Assembly: GCF_020536995.1 (NCBI RefSeq) | Contig: NC_068361.1 | Coordinates: forward strand, 110,949,821-111,013,820 | From: Dreissena polymorpha | Taxonomy: Eukaryota > Mollusca > Bivalvia > Myida > Dreissenidae | Length of the DNA: 64,000 nucleotides | Direction of reading: 5' to 3' | Shown: positions 57,001 through 64,000 of the stretch, one piece after another | Position numbering within the stretch: the first letter of the stretch is position 1 | Layout of the letters: every line of letters begins with the position of its first letter | Program-made: the position numbers and the translations under genes | Notes under the pieces: model-generated | The model's input: only the letters and a program-made list of their open reading frames with translations | The model's database searches: none | Told to the model about the DNA's origin: nothing

Positions 57001-58054
57001 GTTACGATTCAATTGTGTTTCATCAACAAGTTATCGCAGATACGTTTTGTTAATGTCCGTTAGGCTAGTGTTTTTTGATCTGCTGTTTAACGGGAGAGCC
57101 TCATCCAATTTTCCGAAAAGTGAAATAAAAATAATGCAGAAAAAAATAATTTTATTTTTATTTTTTCCTCCGCTTCCAATAAAAAGTGGTCTTCAAAAAA
57201 AATTTGATAGGTATTTTAGCCTTTGCTGTTTTTACAAAACAAAGAATTTTGTAAACTGGTTTACGACAGTCAACACATAAAAACTTCAAATTATGAGTGA
57301 AACAAACAACCAGTCTACACATCAGCAAACACAAATTGGCGCGTTAACAAAGTCTATTTCATCAAATGGCATCGTTGTATTTCAAAACTTCAATTAAAAG
57401 TATAATAACAATAAATGAATCTAACACTTTATCTCCTCTTCCGTTAAAGGAAAATTAAGACAATTTAGACGGTAATACACTGTACGGGTTTATTCGGAGA
57501 CTAATTTACAATCAATGCTATCGTCAAGCGGACATGAATGTAAAACAAATAATTCACTGCGATTTCCGATTGTTTTAGGTAAATAGTGACCACTTTACAT
57601 GATTTTCGAAGCTAATGTAATATGAGGATTCTTGAATATTGTTTATTCTTTCGATTGGTCGCCACCATCTGCTTTTTCAACAGTTTGTGTGTCCTCAAAA
57701 GTTTGCTTAAACATTTAACTTCTTTTCATGTTTTTAAACTTGTTGAGTCCCCTCACTCTTTATACTGACTGGGGACTGTCTGGCAATAACAGGCAAGTTT
57801 TTAGGTATTTTTTAAAAACTGTTTTAAGTAACTTTCAAAAATATTTTTTTTATGTGTTTTTTAATTTTTTTCCTACAAAACTTTTTGGAGTTTTTTTTTC
57901 CTTCTACTCAAACTTAAAAAAAACACCGTTGAACAGAATATAATTAAACTCTGGACTTATGTGGCACGTTTATAATTGTGAATTCTATATTTCACAAAAA
58001 TATATAAAGCATTGCTGATCACTTCCCTTAATACTATGCTTATTTCTCTTCTAG
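57001..58054. other. Intron before Z15
   Basis: AT-rich, no gene recognised. It ends in the pyrimidine tract TTATTTCTCTTCTAG of Z15. Confidence 0.4.
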
Positions 58055-58250
58055 CTACTGTTGCCTTGAATGCAGACATGTCCTGTCGCCAGAAGCTGTT
58101 CCACTGTACGTTCTCTGCGTGCCGGAAGTTCTTCACGAGCCGGACGCAGCTTCAGATCCACACGCGGACGCACACAGGAGAGAAACCTCACAAGTGTCTC
58201 AACTGCGGCAAGGCGTTTGCACAAAGCAACAACTTGTATCGGCACCTCAG
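58055..58250 (+). CDS. Finger exon Z15: one full and one split C2H2 finger, probably internal
   Basis: Acceptor ATTTCTCTTCTAG|CT, phase 1 (Ala): [20 protein letters not shown]... Finger 1 is C-x4-C...H-x3-H with helix SRTQLQI; linker TGEKP; finger 2 (helix QSNNLYR) breaks off after its first His (RHL). A donor CACCTCAG|GTAAAA follows at once, leaving phase 2, so the second zinc-binding His must come from a later exon. If unspliced, the frame reads one more Arg and stops (TAA at 58252), leaving an incomplete finger. It is the only finger exon of the fifteen with a 3' donor. The downstream exon is not seen within the window. Confidence 0.8.
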
Positions 58251-59385
58251 GTAAAATTGAGTTATTGTTTAATCTTGACATAGACGAGGCGTTTGCACAA
58301 AGCAACAACTTGTATCGGCACCTCAGGTAAAATTGAGTTATTGTTTAATCTGGACAGAGGCAGGGCGTTTGCACAAAGCAACAACTTGTATCGGCACCTC
58401 AGGTAAAATTGAGTTATTGTTTAATCTGGACAGAGACAGGGCGTTTGCACAAAGCAACAACTTGTATCGTCACCTCAGGTAAAAATGAAATATTGTTTAA
58501 TCTGGACAGAGCAAGTCATTTTCACAAAGCAACAACTTGTATCGTCACCTCAGGAAAAATTGAGTTATTGTTTAATCTGGTCAGAGACGGGGCGTTTGAA
58601 CAAAGCAACAACTTGTATCGGCACCTCAGGTAAAATTGAGTTATTGTTTAATCTGGACAGAGGCAAGGCGTTTGCACAAAGCAACAACTTGTATCGTCAC
58701 CTCAGGTAAAATTGAGTTATTGTTTAATCTGGACAGAGGCAGGGCGTTTGCACAAAGCAACAACTTGTATCGGCACCTCAGGTAAAATTAGGTATTGTTT
58801 AATCTGGACAGAGGCAAGGCGTTTGCAGAAAGCAACAACTTGTATCGTCACCTCAGGTAAAATTGAGTTATTGTTTAATCTGGACAGATGCATGGCGTTT
58901 GCACAAAGCAACAACTTGTATCGGCACCTCAGGTAAAATTGAGTTATTGTTTAATCTGGAAAGAGGCAGGGCGTTTGCACAAAGCAACTTCTTGTATCGG
59001 CACCTCAGGTAAAATTGCGTTATTGTTTGATTTGGATCGAGACGGGGCGTTTGCACAAAGCAACAACTTGTATCGGCACCTCGGGTAAAATTGCGTTATT
59101 GTTTAATCTGGACAGAGGCAAGGCGTTTGCACAAAGCAACAACTTGTATTGGCACCCCAGGTAACATAACGTTATTGTTAAATATAGACAGAGACAAGGA
59201 ATTTGCTCAAAGCAACAACTTGTATCGGCAACTCAGGATAAATACTTAGCTTGTTTATGCGCACGCCCAAAGCAACCAAGTGTATCAACACCTCTGGTAA
59301 ATATAGTGTGTATTTAATTGTATTTACTAGTAATTGGTCTAGACTGCGCAAAGAAACAGCATATATCAATACCTCAGGTAAATAC
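58205..59385 (+). repeat. 76-bp minisatellite of the Z15 exon end plus splice donor (about 16 units)
   Basis: Units carry GCACAAAGCAACAACTTGTA, TCGGCACCTCAG|GTAAAA and TTGTTTAATCTGGACAGAGG. The first unit is the true exon end. Fourteen of 16 units keep GGTAA after CTCAG or a close variant; units at about 58546 and 59229 have lost it. The last three units are more diverged and spaced differently. Each unit also keeps the codons for [13 protein letters not shown]. Confidence 0.9.
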
Positions 59386-59884
59386 AGTTATTGTTGAATT
59401 TTGTTAAACGCAAGGTCATCAACAGAAGCGCATGTGGTAGATCATATTTTATTTTCACTAACGGTTTGTAAGAAGGTTTAGTCGAATCACTCTGACACGT
59501 CGGTCTGTTTCGGATTGTTATGTACCATACCTGCAATTGTATTTTTGTTGTAAAGATAAATAGTAAACTTAGTGCTTTAAAAATCACACTTGTATTTATA
59601 AAATTACTTCAAAAAATATTTATTTCAAGATAATCGTATCGTATTGGGCGTCGTTATTTCCCTCAACAACGGTGTTTGTTAAGCATACGCCCCATCCCCG
59701 TAACAAATAAAAAACATTGGTACTTAAGGTACTAACACGGCCATGTTTTAATTTCGGTTTAATGCTCTATTTCATAACGTGATGGCATATTTACAGCGTG
59801 CTCAAATGAAAATAATAGCATTGCATGCAATCAATAAATACAATATGTACTGAAAAAGAAAGAACAAGTATCCAAATGTATGTT
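59386..59884. other. DNA after the Z15 array, no feature recognised
   Basis: AT-rich; no acceptor plus His-containing exon that would complete Z15 finger 2 was found here. Confidence 0.4.
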
Positions 59885-60752
59885 TTTTTTATGTCCCCCA
59901 CTATAGTAGTGGGGGACATATTGTTTTTGCCCTGTCTGTTGGTTGGTCTGTTGGTTGGTTGGTTTGCGCCAACTTTAACATTTTGCAATAACTTTTGCTA
60001 TATTGAATATAGCAACTTGATATTTGGCATGCATGTGTATCTCATGGAGCTGCACATTTTGAGTGGTGAAAGGTCAAGGTCATTCTTCAAGGTCAGAGGT
60101 CAAATATATGTGGCCAACATCGCTCATTTTATGAATACTTTTGCAATATTGAAGATAGCAACTTGATATTTGGCATGCATGTGTATCTCATGGAGCTGCA
60201 CAGTTTGAGTGGTGAAAGGTCAAGGTCAAGGTCATCCTTTAAGGTCAGAGGTCAAATATATATGGTCCAAATCGCTTATTTTATGCATAATTTTGCAATA
60301 TTGAAGATAGCAACTTGATATTTGGCATGCATGTGTAACTTATGGAGCTGCACATTTTGAGTGGTGAAAGGTCAAGGTCATTCTTCAAGGTCAGAGGTCA
60401 AATATATGTTTCCCAAATCGCTTATTTTATGAATACTTTTGCAATATTGAAAATAGCAACTTGATATTTGGCATGCATGTGTATCTCATAGAGCTGCACA
60501 TTTTGAGTGATGAAAGGTCAAGGTCAAGGTCATCCTTCTAGGTCAAATATATGGGTCAAAATTGCTCATGTAATGTAACTTCTGCAATATTGAAGTTAGC
60601 AATTTTATATTTTACATGCATGTGTATCTCATGGAGCTGCACATTTTGAGTGGTGAAGGGTCAATGTCAAGGTCATCCTTCAAGGTCAAGGTCATCCTTC
60701 AAGGTCAAACTTCATATAGGGGGAATTGTGTTTCACAAACACATCTTGTTTA
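59885..60752 (+). mobile_element. Long hairpin-headed repeat with five internal tandem units
   Basis: Head TCCCCCACTATAGTAGTGGG, GTTGGTTGGTCTGTTGG run, then five units of about 120-160 bp, each with GGCATGCATGTGTATCTCAT and TTTTGAGTGGTGAAAGGTCA, and the tail GTGTTTCACAAACACATCTT followed by GTTTA. Long version of 6196-6476, same orientation. Apparent ORFs (MELHILSGE) are repeat-derived. Confidence 0.75.
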
Positions 60753-61282
60753 TTATTTTTGTTCTAGGGCCAGTAAGGAATGTGCTGGTACAGTGGCTAT
60801 ACCCGACGATCTTCGAAGTTGCAGATATTAGCAATAACATTTTGTTGTTTTATTAGAATATATGTTTTACCTTCTTTGTAAAGGATACGAGTAAAAATAA
60901 ATGAAAGGGTATAATTGCAAGCAGTAAAAAGTGCGATTATAATAAGTTTTGCATTGTAATACAATTCGTAAGATACCATGGACCTGTTTGTCATGATGTC
61001 CGACCGATCGTGCGTAGGCGTATCTTGACTTATTTTCGATGAAATATTTCAATTTTTTGATAACAGTTTCTAACTTATATTAAATAAACGTATTCATAAC
61101 TATTTAACTGATATTCGAAATAGGAAGCAACGTTTAACACTTTACGTATACGATCTTAAGTTGTGCACATATTTCTGTTCCCGTAAGCCCTACACATTAT
61201 TTCTCATTGTGTTAAGCGCACAGCTCATAGCAAGAAATGAGCGAAAGAAAACTATACTCAATCAATACATTTAAGGACTTGA
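60753..61282. other. AT-rich DNA, no feature recognised
   Basis: No gene or repeat is supported between the hairpin-headed repeat and the Harbinger-like element. Confidence 0.4.
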
Positions 61283-61285
61283 TAA

Positions 61286-62799
61286 TGCCTCGGTCACATT
61301 GTCACGAATAAGAGCTACGAATGAGCTACGATTCAATCGACTATGAATTACTACGAAATTGTCAAAATTCGTAGGCCGCTACGATTTCAGTACAGAGCAC
61401 AACGAATCTACCATCAAAATGTTGGAAAACGAACAAGGCATGTACGGACTGCTACTGATCGACGCCATTTAGTACGGAGCGACACGAATCGGTACGATCA
61501 AACTACGAATCCGTTACGGTCTGTAACGATTAAGTACGATGCTACGCGAATCAGTACGATCTAACTATGGATCCGCTGCGGTCTAGTACGGGTTAGTACG
61601 AACTAGAACGGTCCGCTACGAAGCAGTGGGAATTGCGACGGACTGGTACGGACAGGTAGGAACGAACTACGATTGAACATTGCGCCAACGGCCTATTGTA
61701 TTGTCATGCACAGAATGCCTCCCAAAAAAGAGAACATGCAAGCGGCAGCAACAGCGCGTAACAAAAATAATGGAATCAGCCGTGTCTGGGGAAGAGTCTA
61801 CCTCCTCCATTTGAAATCAAGAGCCGGGTCGTCTTAAAAGCCAGTCTCTTATCCATCACCTCCTTTTTCTTTTGTGACCTGATAAAGTATGAAATTATTG
61901 ATGTACACATACAGATTATGCTTAGGAAAGTATGATTAATTTTGTATTTAATTATGTCGACTATTAATTTGACAATGCTTAAATAACGTAAAAGTAAGAG
62001 CAAGATTCAAAAGGCATATGAAGCAGACACTTACCGGAAAAAAAGGTATAACTAGTAAGTTCAAATTTTAATATTTTCAAAATACGTAACCTTTAGCACA
62101 AAGCTATACTAGTTATACGATATTGAATCATTATTACCTCTGTGCATATCGTCAAGCAGCTCGAATACGGCCTCTGCATTTTGTGCCATATCAATATCCA
62201 AGTGTAACACATTTACCTCAAACGCAATTTTCTGGCGGTTCATGATTGTTAACTCAACAAATGCAAGTACGGTTGCTTTATAAAAAAAATCAATGATGTA
62301 TTTCAGTAGCAATTTATTGAAGTGGACCGTACTGTTTCGTGCTGAAATGTAATACATCGTACAAGATCGTGCAAATTCCTACCTATCCGTAGTACAACGT
62401 ACTCTAACCGTGGCTTTCCGTAGTATATCCGTGGAATAATCGTGGCTAATACGTAGCGTAACCGTACCGCTCCGTAGTTCTTCGTATTAATCCGTAGAAG
62501 TCCTTGAAAATCTTTGGGCCTACGAAAAGGTACGGACGACTACGGTGTCGTTACGAACTAGTACGGATCAGTACGGTTTAGTACGAAAGGCTACGGATAC
62601 GCTTCGGTCGATAAATTCGTAGCAATTTTTTTAACATGTTCAAAATTTGTCAATATTCGCTACGGACATCCAAAAACTATTACGACTGATCACGGATCAA
62701 GTACGGAGAGCCACGGTCCAGTAAGGATAGCTACGAACTGTGCCGAAAAGTATTCGTAGCCCGTTCGTAGCTCTGATTCGTGACAGTGTGACCGAGGCA
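61286..62799. mobile_element. 1.5-kb Harbinger-like TIR element with TACG subterminal arrays
   Basis: TIRs of about 45 bp (TGCCTCGGTCACATTGTCAC ... GAGCTACGAA and inverse) flanked by TAA on both sides (61283-61285 and 62800-62802). A 3-bp TWA duplication is typical of PIF/Harbinger. Roughly 340 bp at the left and 400 bp at the right are packed with GTACGG/CTACGA words about every 10-12 bp. On the minus strand 62125-62250 an open stretch (MNRQKIAFEVNVLHLD...LLDDMH) ends at a GT donor and may be a remnant first exon of a transposase. Confidence 0.75.
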
Positions 62800-62931
62800 T
62801 AAGAGATTGGGGTATTATGTTAAGTGTACCAGTAAATATCATTAACTGCAATTTATATATTTTAACCTGGTAACTGTTGAATGTTATAATAACAAGACTG
62901 GAATTTAAGAAAGAAAAAAAAAGAAAACAAA

Positions 62932-62990
62932 TTTTCACATGCGGGGCTCGAACCAGTAGCATTATCCTATACCATGCATCCAGACTATTG
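62932..62990 (-). pseudogene. Possible tRNA/SINE fragment (box B)
   Basis: On the minus strand GGTTCGAGCCCCGC is a good T-arm/box B. Upstream pairing for a D arm is poor. A fragment at best. Confidence 0.3.
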
Positions 62991-63912
62991 TATTATAATA
63001 TTATTTTAAACTGTGTACTAGTAATTCACTTCTTTTTGCAAAATTTCACGAAAACAACACTAAAATTCCGATTCGACTTTCTAAAGCTTTTTAATTTTAT
63101 CAAATTCAAATGATGATTCATTAACCAAGCTGTATTTTTTAATGTGAGTCTACTTTATCAGTGGTATTTAGCTCCGTGATTTAAAGTGTTCTCCTATGTA
63201 ATAATCTGTGACAAAATTGTAATAATGACGATATACTAATTTACATAACTCGCCGTAAATAAATGACATAATCCTGCAAGGCGCACAACGGAAATGTATA
63301 ATGAGCATTCGGCTGCAACATGTATGTATAAAGAGTATAGTGCTTACCCAATGGTGACCCTGAGGTAGCAGTCCACTTTTCGGTTTCATGATATTTGTTG
63401 AGTAAATAAGATGGCTATATATCGGCGTTTTTTTTAATTTTCAAATTGCACAGAGATATAGTCATCGTGATCTACTAAAATACTAAAAAGATCGCATTTC
63501 ATATTCAATACATTATATAGTGAAAGCACTTCAATGTATCACTTCCATATATAATACTGAATATCCGCGTTTCTAAGATTCTCATAGGCGGAACTAATGC
63601 TCAAACAGATAAGAGAGGGAAATAAAGCGTAGAAAATAGAAAAAAACACAGAAAAATGATGCAATTTTTTAATGAATCAAAATAAATAACTCGAATACAT
63701 TTACTTGATGTATTATGTTACATATGTATGTTTCTTTTTCGCACGTGCATAGGATTTATTGTATAATCGAACAGGCATTTTATACCTCGAATACTAGCTT
63801 CACCAAAAGCCTATAACATTATTTAAAATAAATGTGATATAAAACATGCAATCTTACGGTGGCATAGAGGTGATATTCACTCCTCTTTTTTAAATTGCAC
63901 TCCTCTTTTTTA
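62991..63912. other. AT-rich DNA, no feature recognised
   Basis: Short ORFs only. No finger exon, repeat family or motif was identified. Confidence 0.4.
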
Positions 63913-64000
63913 GCTCAACTATTTTTTGAAAAAAAATTATGAGCTATTGTCATCACCTTGGCGTCGGCGTCGGCGTCGGCGTCTGCGTCGGCGTCGGCGT
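63913..64000 (+). mobile_element. Head of a GGCGTC hairpin-headed repeat, cut by window end
   Basis: TTTAGCTCAACTATTTTTTG plus AAAAAAATTATGAGCTA and the GGCGTCGGCGTCGGCGTC run, matching the head at 55333. Confidence 0.8.

Noticed and set aside
58205-59385. CRISPR-like array
   Set aside because: The 76-bp units are contiguous with no unique spacers, derive from an exon end and occur in an animal genome.
59825-60856. Plus-strand ORFs with MHVYLMELHILSGE
   Set aside because: The same peptide appears at 6158-6505; it is translation of the hairpin-headed repeat body, not a gene.

Overview
This window looks like a gene-sparse, AT-rich, intron-rich animal nuclear genome, most likely a bivalve mollusc. 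The clues are repeat families that I associate with bivalves: near-palindromic MITEs around a 'TTAGCCTGTGCA' core, hairpin-headed elements carrying CTGTC or GGCGTC microsatellites that resemble pearl/HINE (Helentron-derived) repeats, and tRNA-derived SINEs. A Dreissena-like species is my best guess from memory of the repeats, but the sequence alone cannot prove it.

One plus-strand transcription unit runs through almost the whole window. Five upstream exons (5928-6017, 8203-8359, 10691-11380, 12137-12400, 15014-15810) join in one continuous reading frame of 665 codons. They encode a short N-terminal helix, a Q/S/P-rich acidic linker with two SUMO-type motifs, a basic patch, and a domesticated Crypton-type tyrosine-recombinase domain (DUF3504 type, as in KIAA1958, QRICH1 and ZMYM2). 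That domain stops at the Y-x-x-R equivalent of catalytic box II.

Downstream, from 23.3 to 58.3 kb, lie fifteen small exons. Each encodes one pair of C2H2 zinc fingers, each has its own 3' splice site, and fourteen have their own stop codon. All fifteen acceptors are in the same phase (phase 1), and the upstream exons 2, 3 and 4 also end in phase 1. The plain reading is mutually exclusive alternative 3'-terminal exons: a common N-terminus joined to one of many two-finger modules. Insect lola and mod(mdg4) are built this way, but here the common part is Crypton-derived instead of BTB. I regard this as the system of interest.

Three structural oddities stand out. First, the ends of many of these exons have been copied into short tandem arrays: exon 5, Z1, Z2, Z7, Z8, Z11, Z14 and, most strikingly, Z15, where a 76-bp unit containing a half finger plus a splice donor is repeated about 16 times. 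Second, a 6,039-bp block (22971-29009) carrying three finger exons is followed immediately by a copy in which I found no difference (29010-35048), and both breakpoints fall at tips of TIR elements. Third, exon 5 as assembled runs into a stop, while the only good splice donor sits in one copy of its tail array.

Region by region: 1-5.9 kb upstream DNA with TIR elements; 5.9-15.8 kb common exons with large introns full of MITEs; 15.8-23.3 kb tandem repeats, MITEs and a 1.2-kb TIR element; 23.3-35.7 kb the duplicated finger block and Z7; 38.6-48.3 kb Z8-Z13; 52.9-58.3 kb Z14 and Z15; 58.3-59.4 kb the Z15 minisatellite; 59.9-64 kb hairpin-headed repeats and a 1.5-kb Harbinger-like element with dense TACG subterminal arrays. 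The last finger exon ends in mid-finger at a donor, so the gene probably continues beyond the window.
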